From contig JAQFVV010006649.1 in NCBI GenBank assembly GCA_028023455.1, positions 248,001 to 312,000 on the forward strand: a stretch of 64,000 bases of DNA, in the 5' to 3' direction. The translations under genes and the position numbers were made by a program. The notes under the pieces were generated by a model. It saw only the letters and a list, made by a program, of their open reading frames with translations, was not told where the DNA came from and searched no databases. The stretch's first letter is position 1. Every line of letters starts with the position of its first letter. Source of the DNA: Epiperipatus broadwayi. Taxonomy: Eukaryota > Onychophora > Udeonychophora > Euonychophora > Peripatidae. Positions 23,856 to 36,240 of the stretch are shown here, in pieces.

Positions 23856-24389
23856 ACAGGGTTAAAATTTTAATTTGTAATGAAAATTTTAAACACTTAT
23901 CATAAGTTTTGCATTTAAAGGTTTTTTTAAAGGGTGACGAAACCTATCTCTATTGTTTTGTAAACTCAACTATGCAAATTGCTCTCTAGATATTTTTTTT
24001 ATTCTTTCATTCTTTTATCCCATGAAACATTGTTCAAAGTGGGGATCAAACATAGATTTTTTTAAACTATTGATGGTTTTTTGAGTACACTAATATGACT
24101 GCTTCAGATGGCACAAATATTTTTTTTTGCTTGTCAGCCTCTATCCTGCTCCTATTGAGTCTTACTGGATTTTGTTTGAGGACTAACAGATTAGAGCATC
24201 TATCACTTGGTGTGGACTAAATCTTTAAATTAAGTGGCCCTAAAGTATCCCAATATCTGCTCTGGCATCTATTAGGATATACCCTCACCATAGTTCCTAC
24301 TTTATTATATACATACATATTTTTTTTTTACTTATCATCATCATTCCATCATAATTTTTCTTTTTTGCATATCAATTGATTATGACAAT

Positions 24390-24444
24390 TCTGTAACTAC
24401 TTAGATTGTCCATATTCTGTAACTACTTAGATTGTCCATAATAT
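24390..24444 (+). repeat. 27-bp tandem duplication
   Basis: ATTCTGTAACTACTTAGATT followed by GTCCAT occurs twice in succession, with the second copy starting at 24417. It overlaps the stop of the integrase relic. Confidence 0.85.
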
Positions 24445-24608
24445 AGTTTCATAACTTGGGCAGCTTCCATATCTAACCAAAATGCATTGGAACTCGATTG
24501 TTTAACTATAGTGTAAGGTCCTTCATATAGATGGTAGAACTTATATTTATTATTGATTTGCTTACTGGCATGAGGGTTTTTAACCAAAACTTTATCTCCT
24601 ATTTTGAA
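24423..24608 (-). pseudogene. Integrase C-terminal (GPY/F) domain relic
   Basis: From 24608 the minus strand reads FKIGDKVLVKNPHASK, then YKFYHLYEGPYTIVKQ, and ends KLYYGQSK before a stop at 24425-24423. This is the C-terminal DNA-binding module of Ty3/Gypsy integrases: the F-+GD-VLV beta strand and the (E/H)GPY-I motif that names the GPY/F domain. Upstream on the same strand an ENVQKAYLQLISKEQK trace (about 24690-24640) resembles the helix preceding this module. The catalytic core (DDE) is not recognisable. A 27-bp direct duplication at 24391-24443 overlaps its end. Confidence 0.75.
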
Positions 24609-25347
24609 GGTGTGTGGAGTCCCAGTCTTATTTTTGTTCCTTGCTTATTAATTGAAGATATGCTTTTTGCACATTTTCCTCCATATCGGTTTGTTTATGG
24701 TTGCTTTTATTGCACTTTGTGTTGCTTGGATGGCCTATTCCCATCCTTGGTTAAGTGGCCAATAAATTATATACCAATAAGAAATGAACATGTATACCTA
24801 TTTGTCTTTTAATGTTGTTTTCTTATATGATTATAAGTTATTTAACTTAATAAAAGTGATCAATAGATCCAAGTATATTAAATGATTAAGAAATGATTCA
24901 AATATAAATATTTGGCTTAATAAATAAAAAAGAATTGTAATAAAAAATTTATATCAAAGAAAAAAGAATTAAACATTGTAACTTGCTGAGCATAAGCTAT
25001 TAAACAAAAGATCAGACTGAGTTATCGATCATATTAAGGGTCATTGGATTAAATGAAACATACTCCTGGATAGTAGCTATATAGCCATAAGGTCATAAAT
25101 ATTAAAATGATGAGTAGGAATAAATTAAACATATTTCTATAATTAGATTTCTCAAGATATCACAATATCAATAATTATAAACAAATTATTAATAACAACT
25201 ATTATAACTCAGGTATATGGAAATCAAGTGAGTGAGTATACTAGTAACTCAATCAAATATCTCTCAATATATCCAACTGTAGATTTTACTCACTTTCATT
25301 TCTTGGTTTGATGTTAAGTGCATATTTAAACAAATACCAAGTGAATA

Positions 25348-25431
25348 TGGTCTAGCAGGGCGCCACTAGATTATCTGAATCTAGACACAGTTATATCTAA
25401 TAACCTTTTCACATGTACCAGGTTTGAATCC
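25348..25431 (+). repeat. Possible tRNA-like Pol III head (SINE trace)
   Basis: TGGTCTAGCAGG (25348-25359) fits the box A consensus and GGTTTGAATCC (25421-25431) fits box B with one change, 61 bp apart. The flanks do not form a tRNA, and no tail or duplication was recognised. It could be a SINE remnant or chance. Confidence 0.3.
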
Positions 25432-28400
25432 CTTTTTGGTACTTTATTTCTAATAAAATGGAGGATTTTGCTTTTAGAGCCATATCACTGTATGCACTAA
25501 TATTTAGGTAAACATAAAACATCTTTAAACCAAAGTGGAGTATATAAAATTCATTAGACATAAATCATTTCTTAGATCTTAACATAATAAATGTGTTTCA
25601 ATATTTTTTTTTATAAGTTTTACTAGCTCAGATTATATGATTAATTTAGGATAGCAATTCACTCATCCTTGCATGAAATAGATGATGGGATGGTGGTTAT
25701 GATAATTATTCAGAAATCACTAAATACTATGAAATCAATATTTATTTATGGCCTTTAAACATTTAAACAGCTCATTAATTAAAACGTGATGATGATGATA
25801 ATGACAACGATAATGGTTTCAACCACAGCTTTAGGACTAAGCCTAATCATAAACCTAATTTTTATAAAGAAATTCATAATCATTGCTTAATTTTAGTATA
25901 TCTAATTGGAACTTAAATAGCTAATATTCACCTTGATGATGAATAATCACACTTAATAAAGACTACTCTTAATGAAATATATACGCCTCGTTTAATAAAA
26001 CAAATTAACATTTATTAATGCATTACTAATATCTACATGAAAATTTATAGATAAACATGAAAATTGATATGAATAATAATAACAATAATAATTGATTATA
26101 TTGCAATCTTCAGATTAATTTCAAGTTCTTCCCCCTTTCCCGTCAAATGTATATTGTATTAAATTGGGTAACCGATTTGTTAAAATGTTCCATCCACAAG
26201 AAAAGTATTTCATAAAAAAAAAAAAAAAATTCACTCATTGGCACACATACTTTATAATCTAACGTGTCAAGCAGAATGATAAAAAAATAAATATTAGTAA
26301 AATTGGAAAGAGCAAGTTTTAGAAACAAGTTTTAAATCACTTTCTCCCCCTCCCTTCTACACTCTGAAACCTATACTTTCTTAAGACAAAATAATTTAAT
26401 ATTTTAATACTGCTTATTCCTTCACATTCACTTGCAATTAAACACATGTAAAAATATTATGATGTATGTGTGTGTTTTTATCCCCGTAAAAACCAAAATA
26501 TTATTTAAAACCAAAATAATAATACACAAAAAAAAATAATTATACACATTAATAATATTTCATAACTGTAAATCAATAAACAATCATAATTTTGGTACAT
26601 ACAAAATCGTTATTAAGAAATTCTTGTTTTCAATTGATCTTGGTTGTTTTAAAAGTTCTTTAAATAAAAATATACCACTCTGTTGCTAAAATTTTACTAA
26701 GTCTCTGATATTATAAAGAAAATATATATAAAAAATTTATACTACCAGTTCTTTGTAGCGACTTCCAATGAGTCAAATTTATCTTGTTCAATGTCTATAT
26801 TTTGCATCTACCATTTCCATTTTTCCTTGGAACAATCTCTTTCTTGAGGTGTATAATTATTTGATGATGATGATCCTATTGAGGTTATTTGCTTTAGTGG
26901 ACAGTTTGGAAATCATTACATCTGCCTCTCTTCCTGTCAAGCATGATTCTTTTAGTGGATGAAGTACAGCAGTTGTTTTCACGTTTATAAATTTTCTGGG
27001 TTTAAACTCAGTTACTGGAACACATAATTGGACTTGATGATTTACTATTTATCTGTGGATTAATCATTTTTCTTCTGATCGCCTTCAAATGCGGGTGAAT
27101 GCTTTATTTCTATTTAAAAACATCTGATTTCTCTCGGTCAGTTGAAAGGTGTAGAATATTATTTTTCAGACATCTTTTCTTTCCTATATGATGTGCTAGT
27201 TGGATGGTCTGGTCAACAGACGAGACATATATTAATTTTTCTTACCCCGCCATCCCTATATTTTCAACATTCAAAACTTGATATAAAAAAAATGATTAAA
27301 AAAAAAAAAGTTATCTAGCAGAATTAAAAATGTTTGTCTGCTTTAGTTTCGATAATTTTTTAAAAGTCTCTCTATCATAATATATTATAATATAATAGCT
27401 CAACTGATTTTCCAGACTGCTTTTATATCAATTTTTTTTGAGTCAACTCACCCAATTAGAGGGAGTGTGATTTACTATTTTTGACCAACTCGTTTTTAGC
27501 TGGAAAGTGCAATCTTTTTTAGGAACATTAAAAAAAAATCACACACCTGATTTCCAGACAACTTTTGTTTTGAAGGAAAAAAATAGACTTAATCCCTTTT
27601 TTTACACCCATGTAACATCTCAAATTTTGAGCTTCTTTCTTTTGATCTTAAGATGAGACATTTTTAAAATTAGACTTCTCACATTGTCTCTAAGTTTTTT
27701 AACAGAAAAACAACCCTTATAATACAAAAAATTGTTGAGCAAGAAAAAAATAATAATAATACAACAGATTTTCTTCCCTTTCTCTCAATATTTAATAAAT
27801 GTAATATATTTGTGATGTAACACACACACTCCATCATTCAAATCATGTATAAACTGACATTAAATAATCTAATTGCTAGCTTAGTAATTATAACCCTAAT
27901 ATTTAAAATTAAATCCTTAGCTTTTAAATCCAAATTACAATTATAGAAAAGCAAAAATAGAAGTATAGACTAAGATATTAGAATTGATCAAGCATAGGTT
28001 AGTTTTAAAGAAAGTCTAACATCTGAAATATAAAACAATTTAATAGCTTACACATACATTGCCTATATATGTGTAACTTTGCTTTTTAACAGAAAAATTA
28101 AATATTGAATAGTTTAAATGTGTATTACCTTTCTATTAACACACAAACAAATAAAGAATATAATTGTTGACCCACTCTCTTTCTGTCTAAAGCTTTTAGA
28201 ACTTGATCTTGTAAGGTTTAAACTTGGATGCCCTACAGCTTCCCTTTTTTATGAAAATGTGATGATGATTTTTGTTCAGCATTTTGTTTTCATGCACATT
28301 ACGATAAATTTAGCTAATGACTAAATTGTAATGGCACAATATACACTATTATTTTTATTTAAAAAAAAAATACATCACTCGAGAATTTACCCATTGTGAA

Positions 28401-28599
28401 CGGTCAATTTTTACGTGTCTTAAGTTGCAATCTTTGAAGTCCTTCATTTATTAAGCACTGTCATTTATGTGCCTAATAATGGTGAAGGGATACACATAAG
28501 TGTTACACGTGTGGAACTGAAAACCTTGGTTTGATGGACCACAATGTGGTCATCTCCATTCTCATCCTATAACTTCCTATATTTTGATCATCTACTGGA
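25432..28599. other. Internal LTR-element interval without readable pol
   Basis: A minus-strand trace LHPLKESCLTGREADV (about 26960-26910) is open but unassigned. C-rich pyrimidine runs on the plus strand at 26130-26142 and 26344-26355 read as polypurine tracts on the minus strand, but no LTR start follows them. The rest is AT-rich sequence with no RT, RNase H or protease motif visible. Confidence 0.45.
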
Positions 28600-28860
28600 T
28601 TATGGATATTTCATCTGCCATAATGCATAACTAAGATAATCAAATGCTTTAATTCCATCTATATTCCTAAAATTGGCTCTTTCAAGATGGTAGTTTTCTA
28701 AGATGGCCATTTGAACTAACAGTAATTTGTTCTGAATGCTGTCATTATGTTTGTAAATGCCATGTTTGAAGAACATTTTAACTTCATTTTGATGGTGAAC
28801 ACGAATGTCCACAACGATTTGAAATGTGTCCAAATCATTTACTATCGTTCCTTCTTTCAT
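28600..28860 (-). pseudogene. Unrecognised open segment of the LTR element
   Basis: An 86-codon minus-strand frame with an even amino-acid composition. It contains LDTFQIVVDIRVHHQNEVKM, then NKLLLVQMAILENYHLERAN and ends ALWQMKYP. It lies downstream of the coiled-coil region in the same orientation, so it may be part of gag or of the gag-pol junction. I do not recognise the domain. Frames on both sides are broken. Confidence 0.35.
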
Positions 28861-29668
28861 TTACTCTGTCATATCTCCAGAGTATGAGGTTTTCTAAACT
28901 CTCATGGGTTCATCATTTAATCCATGGTTAGCTGTGGAGTCTCATGAGTTTAGCCTCACTTGGTATGAGAGCATTATCTGGCTGTTCTTTGAACTTCTGA
29001 GATTTGTAATCCAGATCACATTCTGCATTATCTAGAGGTAGGTTGGTTAAGTGGTCTGAGTTTTCTAATTGATTTGGTGACTCAAGTTTATTTTCTCATG
29101 ATACTGTTAATGTTTTCTTGCTTTGAATGCTTGGTGCCTCACTCATATCCCCTTTCTGAGATTTCCTGATCAGGTTCAACAATGGCGTGATGATTCTCTA
29201 CATTACTTTATTGTGTGACATGGTGGTTGCAAAGCTTTCTTCTGTGATAATCATCAGTGCTAATATTGGCTCACTCTGGATGCTATTACTATTTTCAATA
29301 TCCAGTTGACTGGTGATGGTACACTTGATCCCTTCCAGTTCCTGTTGACATCTTGTCCTTTTCACTCATCTCCTTTCTCATTGTGCTGTTTGTTTTAATT
29401 CTGTATTATCTCTCTGTATATTATTTAAATTAATGGACAGTCGCTCTATCTCTGCAAACATTTTGATTTCAACATCTTTAATTTCTGTTATCATTTGTAC
29501 TTCTATCCTGTCTCCCCTCAAACTTTTTCTCAAACAACCCATACTTTCTTTCTTTGTCTATCCTAGCTTCCATGTCGCTCATATTTTCCTTCATGTTGAC
29601 CTTTATTTCATTAATATCACTGCTCATACTATCCATCCTACTACTAATATCATGTTTTAGCTTCTATA

Positions 29669-30211
29669 CTATCTATATTCTCTTTTATACTCTGTTTCCA
29701 AATTACCCATCTTGGCTTTCACATTATTATTTATTCTAATTTCCATGTTACCTATATCAGTTTTGGTTTCCATGATAGCCTTCACATCCTCTATCTTAAT
29801 ATTTATATCAGTCTTCATGCTGTCTATCTTACTATTCATGTTAGCTTTCATGCCATTCATCTTTTCTTTTATACTACAGTTCATTTTTGTTTCCATATCA
29901 TCTAAGTTAGCTTCCATGCTGCTCATACTTTTGTTTAACTCTATTGTTTCTTCCTTAGTCACCATGGTAACTTTTAAACTGTTCATACTTTCACTCATGC
30001 CATCTATCCTACTATTCATATCAATCTTTATGCTGTACATACTGCAGTCCATTTCCATTTCTTCTTTCATGATATACATCTTTGTCTCTATGATATTCAT
30101 CTTAATGCCCATACTACCATTTATTTTAGTTTCTAAACTACCCATTTCAGTTTTCCTAATATCCATATCAGCCTTTATACTATCCATCTTGCTGTTCAGA
30201 TCATTATTCAT
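29669..30211 (-). pseudogene. Coiled-coil repeat protein segment (gag-like), 180 codons
   Basis: The frame consists of degenerate repeats of roughly 7 and 11 residues built on M(D/N)S(I/M)K(A/T)(D/N)M, for example LNSKMDSIKADMDIRKTEM and MNSKIDSMKTDINIKIEDVK. It is rich in M, K, E, D and N, with hydrophobic positions spaced as in a long parallel coiled coil. It continues the 30204-30656 frame after a frameshift: the two overlap at 30204-30211 in different frames, and the bridging sequence also encodes MDSLEA-type repeats. Position just downstream of the 5' LTR and leader suggests gag, and several Ty3/Gypsy gags in invertebrates have such N-terminal coiled coils, but no CCHC knuckle is visible. 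The alternative is a captured structural protein. The opposite strand is also open here (29712-30305) because of the repeat composition. Confidence 0.5.
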
Positions 30212-30656
30212 GCCATTTATGCTTCCAAGCTATCCATGTTCTTGTCCATTTTTGCTTCCAAGCTGCATATGCTTCTTTCATCTCTCTTATTGTCTGGAAC
30301 ATTAGTTGCATGGTTGTCATATTCTTGGTAGTTTGTGCTATTTCAACTCTGGGTATTCGATTGACTTCATTGGCAGGCATCTCTTGAATTCGAGAATGTA
30401 CTTGATTTGCAGCATGTATCCATGGAGAGTGATTAGCTTCTTTTGAATTTACTTGTAGCAGAGGGATTAGAGTACTTGGGTTAGTTTTATTTGCACTTGA
30501 TGCAATCTTTCTCAAACCAAAATTAAAAGGGCATTTTTTCTTTTCACCTTTGGAGACCCAAGATATCCAACCGGTTGAATATTCAGGCTTAAGTGACGTT
30601 TCAGCAGTAAGAGAATGTTTAGTGCCTGGAGTGGATTCAAAAATAAAACCAGACAA
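30204..30656 (-). pseudogene. N-terminal part of the gag-like protein, 150 codons
   Basis: The minus-strand frame starts at ATG 30656 (MSGFIFESTPGTKH) and has a basic, S/T/P-rich first half with GEKKKCPFNFGLRKIASS, then IPRVEIAQTTKNMTTMQLMF leading into the coiled-coil start (QTIREMKEAY). It ends by frameshift into the 29669-30211 segment. Its place about 1.0 kb after the possible primer-binding site and in the same orientation fits the first ORF of the retrotransposon. No known domain was recognised. Confidence 0.45.
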
Positions 30657-31672
30657 ATCTTCTCACAAACTAATGGCTTGTTTCATTTCAAATGAGTGGG
30701 GAATAATAATTTCACTAACTTTCCCACATGTAAAAAACCAATCCCCGATAGCTAAACATGTTGAATCAGATGAAGATAAAATAGATTGACTAAGAGTACC
30801 AGGTTTAATTTGACTATATGCACTCTGCAGCCATTTTAAAAATCATTCATAATTTTCTAAATCTTCCAAACCATCATCAGTGCCAACAGAATACAGTCGT
30901 AAATTATCCATCTAAAATAAATCAAAAACAGCTGAAACCATGCTTGGGCAACTCCAAAGCTACAACTGTACCCCAAATATACAGAAAACATCAGTCACAA
31001 ACAATGCACCAGTTACGCCAATGGTAAGATTTACCAGAAATTTCTTTTCCATGCACCAGTAAACTCTCTTCACCTCCCCTTTTATCTTTGACTCTTTCTT
31101 CCATAGTTGACAACCTGACAACTCTTTTTCACATTTAAGTATTATAAATTCAGTTTTATGTAAGTTGTTATAAAGCTTATATTTGTTTATAGATTAAAAA
31201 TGAACACATGCCATAGTGTATCACGCCATCCCTAATCATTACATTTATCTTTAACTTTTTTTTTAAATAATCTACTTTTTAACCTATGTTGTTTTACACA
31301 CCTAACTATTATTTTAGCATTATTTATTAATTAATTAGCTATTTATCATTGGTCTCTGTTTATTGTTCAATCCACTATATTTTAAATTTGCATTCAATAC
31401 TTTGCATATGATTTTATTTTTGCTAATCGATTTATTTAAAATTGGTTCACGTTTATGGGATTTATTGTTTTTTTTTATTAATGGAAATACTAGTTGTTTG
31501 ATAAGTGTGTATATGTTTATTTGGGTTGATGTTGACAAAAATATAAAATGGGATGTAAGTTTACAGCAAAAAAAAATTTTTTTTTTAAACACCAGTCTAG
31601 TGGCTGGATCTCCTTTGCAACTACAATATATTCCCACCTAACATGCTGGGTACCAGATGTATGGTGCCAGTA

Positions 31673-31690
31673 CTAATAGTTCGGGCCCCA
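31673..31690 (-). other. Possible tRNA primer-binding site
   Basis: The minus strand reads TGGGGCCCGAACTATTAG. TGG plus an NGCCCGAAC core has the form of a retroviral primer-binding site complementary to a tRNA acceptor and T-arm. It lies about 65 nt after the preferred LTR end (TTACA at 31755) rather than directly beside it, so either the LTR end or this site is misplaced. Confidence 0.3.
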
Positions 31691-31754
31691 AAGTTAATGG
31701 TGCCAGATGTAAACCCAGTTGTATATGTTCATGACCAACACATTGCGCACAAGA

Positions 31755-34155
31755 TGTAATGGTCCACATAATTCCTCCAGGCTAGGAAAGGGAAAAAGTC
31801 ACACCTGACTACGGTCGGGGTTTGGGTCCTCGGGTAGGATGGTGGTGATAACACGATGAAATGTATAACCAATGATTGCATCTACCTTTAATTGACTAGC
31901 TCTATACTTATTTGATATCAGATACAATTTAGATTAGTTCATCCACCTCTCGCACCTGTCTGATACCGTTATGCCCTGATATTCGAACCTAGAAAGAATT
32001 TGCCTTTGACTTTCTTAACAGGTATGAACAGATACATGTAGCAACTTTTGCACTTCTATATAAGTTACAACTAGCATTATTAATAATTAATTTATATTAT
32101 ATAACTATTTTATAAAAATGAAATAGGTGTGTGTGCATATTATTATTAATAGTTGATTGCTGAATGCAATAACTCAATAAACCAGAGACCGGAATAATGT
32201 AAACTATTAAACATTTATTAACAATGATAAAATTAATTAAAAATAAAATATTTAGACAATAATAAAAAAAAAATTATATATATATGTGTCAAATATGAAC
32301 CTCTACCATTCCATCATTTATTAATTTTATAGTTTCATCCCCTTTACCCAATGGCAGAAATCCATTATGGCCTTCATTACTTACAAGATCATGCAGAATA
32401 CAAAAAATAAAGTAAAACATTAAAGGTTTAAAATGATCGCAACTCTAAGTAACTAAGTTAAATATCCATTGTCTCATTCATAATAATATTGCGATTTATT
32501 CCTGATGAAAAAGATCTATTTGATTAAGTCCCGCAACCTAAGTTTAAATACATATGATAGATAAAGGAATTTACCCTAAATAATTAGTCATTCACACTGA
32601 AATAACATAAAACAATTGTTAATCAACAATATATAACACATAACTCGAATTCTGTAATCTACCAAGTGTTGTAATTTAATCTGAGTAAAATAGATGAAAA
32701 TCTTACCTCAATAAATATATAACCAGATGTCAAGGTTCTCCAGAAATTCAATGGGCTGATCTAAATTTTATTTACAATAATAAATAAAAAAAATTAAATT
32801 AACAATCCCCCCATTTCTTTTCTACTAACACTAAAAATGAAATCTCTCACAGCATAAACTGTGAAGTTCATGCTTCTGAATATGAAAATAAAACAACAAA
32901 TAAAAGAAAATTTTACAATATTAAACACTTGATGAAAATTAATGGTTGAAACAAAGTTTATTGAATCATCTTGGTAATAGTTCATGATGTTTTGGTGAGG
33001 AAATTTCCAATAAGCAGTTTAGCTCTTCATGTCACTTTTCTCTGGCAAAGGATTGATCACGTAGCGATGTCTCCTGGCGTCGTTTAAAAATATAAACACA
33101 TCGATTCTTAGCAGGTCAATCTGTTAATTCTCTTGTGTACACTTCTTCTTGGACATCTTCTCGGGTGTAATGATAAAGTAGAAAATTTACACAGTCATGT
33201 TAGGAAAAAGCGGTCAACATCATAGCAGACTGTTTATCCCATATGCATCTCAAAATATTATATAACTATTTGTAATCATAAATTACATTTTCATATTGAA
33301 CAATTTTTACATATGTTAGATAAATTTTTCCATATTTTTCTTTAACCATTAGCAGAATCAGTATTCTTTTTCTGATGAGATTTAAAAATTCCCAAAACTC
33401 TTCCACTCACAATCAAAAAACAATCTAGTTATTACGAAAATTTATAAATTCTACTTAATTTCACTTTATAACTCTTACTGCCAAATTTGATAAAGTTTTA
33501 TATTACAGTACTTGATTAAAAACTCTCGTAATTTCGAACAACCGACTCCATTTTTTTTAGTATTCGAAATTTTAATTCAATTGATGTTAGTTCATTATAG
33601 CATATGTATTAATTTCTAGAAGAAAGATTTTAAAAAAATTTTACTTTTATATTGCCCATAATTTACGTCGCGCGGTACACTAAATTTTCATTTCCTTTTA
33701 AAATGATGTCATTGCTTATTGTTATGTTTGTTTCATTAATAAAAACAAATAAAATAGTAAAATCATAGTTTTTATTTTCATACTGTTTCCTAGCTACTTA
33801 ATTTGACATCAGGTCATCTCCAAGTTACCTAGTTTCAAATTGCGTCACACTTAATTGTTAAGTTTAGAACTTATAACACAATATATTAATGCTTGTTTAC
33901 TAGTATATATAAATAATTCTTTTCTACATCACTTTGCCGTACTAAATGATTCACTATAAAAAAAAAAAAATCTATCATGACTTCTTTAATTAAATGCTAG
34001 TATAAATAAACATGTGTTGTACATAGATATACATATATATGTACTAATAATAATCAAATAACATTCCCATTATTAGTATAAGTTTAAAGATGGATTTAAT
34101 TTAATAAGTAGGCTAATCTTGGCAGGACTGATTGAGTTGTAAGCTATCCCTTACA
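31755..34155 (-). repeat. 5' LTR (about 2.4 kb) of the LTR retrotransposon
   Basis: On the minus strand it starts TGTAAGGGATAGCTTACAAC (34155) and the chosen end is CCATTACA (31755), giving TGTAA...TTACA inverted termini. Its first 115 bp recur after the polypurine tract at 23841 and the remaining body recurs inverted at 20050-22246. Inside are a TATA-like GCAATATAAAAG near 33645-33658 and AATAAA-type signals. No ORF of note is present, as expected for an LTR. It is preceded on the minus strand by ATCAT (34160-34156), a candidate 5-bp target duplicate. Confidence 0.7.
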
Positions 34156-34160
34156 ATGAT

Positions 34161-35039
34161 AATAAAAAAAATGTATTTACATATTTACAATTAAAAAAAT
34201 TATATGGTGATCATGTGTGAGAGGTAAAAAATCTTTGTAACTTACAACATCTTTGAGGATAACTACAGAAAGTTCAGTTGATTTATTTTAACATCTTTGT
34301 AACCTCACCTATATATTTTGTAGCTATAAATGTGAGAACACAACCATCAATCATTGAATTTTAATGTTTTCTGGCAATACAAGATTTTAGTTTCTTTTGG
34401 TTCCTTGCGAGGTAGTATTCTTATGAGAGTTTCCATTGCAGTTTTCTCATGAGCATTTAAAATAAGTAGATTCACATGCTAATTATAAAAATGCATTTCC
34501 ATGGAATAATAACTTTAAATGAATAGTTTTTTTCTTTCTTTTGCAATTAAATGTTACATCTTTCTTCAGCTTTCAATAATGATGAATAGATCAGCAGGAT
34601 CAAGATTAAATTTTAAGGCATATTGTTTGTCTACAACTCTAAATTCAACTGCACTACTGGAAAAGTCAGGAGAAGCATCCCACAAGATTCTCTACTATGA
34701 CATAAATTAAAAATCTTTACAAAATTTCATTGATTTCTTGACAGTAAGAAATATCACAACAAAGTGTGTTATAATACTTTTCCCGGTTTCTTGAAAAGAT
34801 GAGTTTTAAACGTTTCTGTTGGTTACTATAACAAAATTTTTGTTTTAAGAAGAAAAAAATATTCTTTATTTTTAAAAGAATAAAGTAATAACACATTTTA
34901 TCTTTACACTTTTCTTTTAAACTTTTTAAAAAAAACTTTAAAATTTATATTTTATACATGACTTTTGATATTTTGTTATACATAATAATGAAATATATTC
35001 ACATTAAAGCTATGCCTTTAAATTCAGACATGAGGGTTA
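34161..35039. other. Interval between the LTR element and the Penelope-like pair
   Basis: AT-rich sequence. The 63-codon frame at 34519-34710 has no recognisable domain, and nothing repeated was seen. Confidence 0.45.
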
Positions 35040-36240
35040 CAATATATGTTTCAAATAATTTTAATGATAAAAATAATAAAATATATATCTTACTTAATCA
35101 GTAATGCTTTTGATTACATTGTAATCCTTATCAATAGTAAGTAATACAGAAGTTTAATATCAAGTGATTTTCCCTGAGCTGTATTTGTCAGTATTTGCTG
35201 CTTGTCTATTTATTATATTATCTCTAAATTTATTTATCAATATGGCTTCCTTAATTTTCCTCTTTTTATGATGTCTTTCTTCCATTAATATTTTTGTATC
35301 ATTTACATTAAAAGTAAATTTATAATTACAAGATTTTTTCATGATCGACGAATACTGAGGCTGTATTTAATTGACTATTTATAGTTTTTTTCCAGAGCAC
35401 ATCTTGATTACTGATATATGACATTTACAACTACATACAATGTGATAAGTTATATTACATCTTTGCATTTTAGGTATAACACTCTTAGAATTATTAATTA
35501 GTCTATTTACATTTGGAGAAACATAAAATGAAATATTGTATTTATCTTTGAATTAACAATATATGTTTAATTAATTTAGATTGAACATTTTTTACAAATG
35601 GCATAATTTTGTATTATGATTATTCTTTTTCTTATTAAATAAATTTAAACTATGTAAAATTTGTTTTCTATTATATTCTACTTTTATAAGTTCATGAATA
35701 AAATGTTTAATATTCTGATTTTTATCACTTTTATATTTGCAAAATTTATCATTAATGATGTGAAAAATATTTAAAACTTGCCATTTTAAGCATCATTGGT
35801 ACATGCGATTTAAAAATGAATATATTCTTTTTCTTGAATAGATTTAATAATCCATTTATAATTTAAACTAATTATGTCTCTATCTAATTGTAAGTCCAGA
35901 AAATTTATTTTTCTATTTTGTTCTTTATCAATAATCCATTTTAAATTGCTCAGTTTATATAAAAGTGCTTCAATAACATCACTAGGACCACATATCTAGC
36001 ATAAATTTCAATACAATCAAAGTCCAAGAATTTAATGTATCTTCTTCATATTTGGACAGTGTAAAATTAAAAATTTGTGCAACCATATGTAGTCCCATAG
36101 ACCATGCTTTATCGATTTCATAAAATCTATCACTATATGATGCAATAATATTATCACTTATAAATTTTAGTGATTCAATAATAAATTTCATTATATGTTT
36201 ATTTATAGAAATTTTATGTAATGCATTTTCTATTGCAGTA
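35040..36240 (-). pseudogene. Penelope-like element fragment, minus copy (RT palm to GIY-YIG)
   Basis: Reading down from 36240, the minus strand gives IENALHKISINKHIMKFIIE and YSDRFYEIDKAWSMGL, the palm region around the (A/S)MG block of Penelope-type RT. A segment near 35960-35830 then matches IDKEQNRKINFLDL, the post-palm block. A weak PPNVNRL-type linker (about 35510) and a decayed GIY-YIG start (about 35430) follow, and finally KKSCNYKFTFNVNDTKILME (35342-35280) and KKRKIKEAILINKF. The same blocks occur in the plus copy at 36848-38075. Penelope-like elements combine an RT of telomerase-like ancestry with a GIY-YIG endonuclease. This copy is broken by stops and frameshifts throughout. Confidence 0.75.

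Larger units (their letters stand above)
23842..31754 (-). mobile_element. Internal region of a long-LTR (Ty3/Gypsy-like) retrotransposon, decayed
   Basis: Read on the minus strand, the internal region runs from the 5' LTR end (31755) to the polypurine tract. In order it holds a possible primer-binding site, a gag-like coiled-coil region (30656-29669), an unrecognised open piece (28860-28600), about 3.8 kb without readable pol, and an integrase C-terminus (24608-24423). The GPY-type integrase end favours Ty3/Gypsy over Copia or BEL. Reverse transcriptase and RNase H were not recognised between 24.8 and 28.6 kb, so much of pol has been lost or is beyond recognition. The element lies in sense orientation in the host intron. 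Confidence 0.65.

Noticed and set aside
29712-30305. A 197-codon plus-strand membrane-like protein
   Set aside because: It is the antisense of the M-D-S-K coiled-coil repeats. Its hydrophobic composition follows from the repeat codons, and the minus-strand frame fits the LTR element context.
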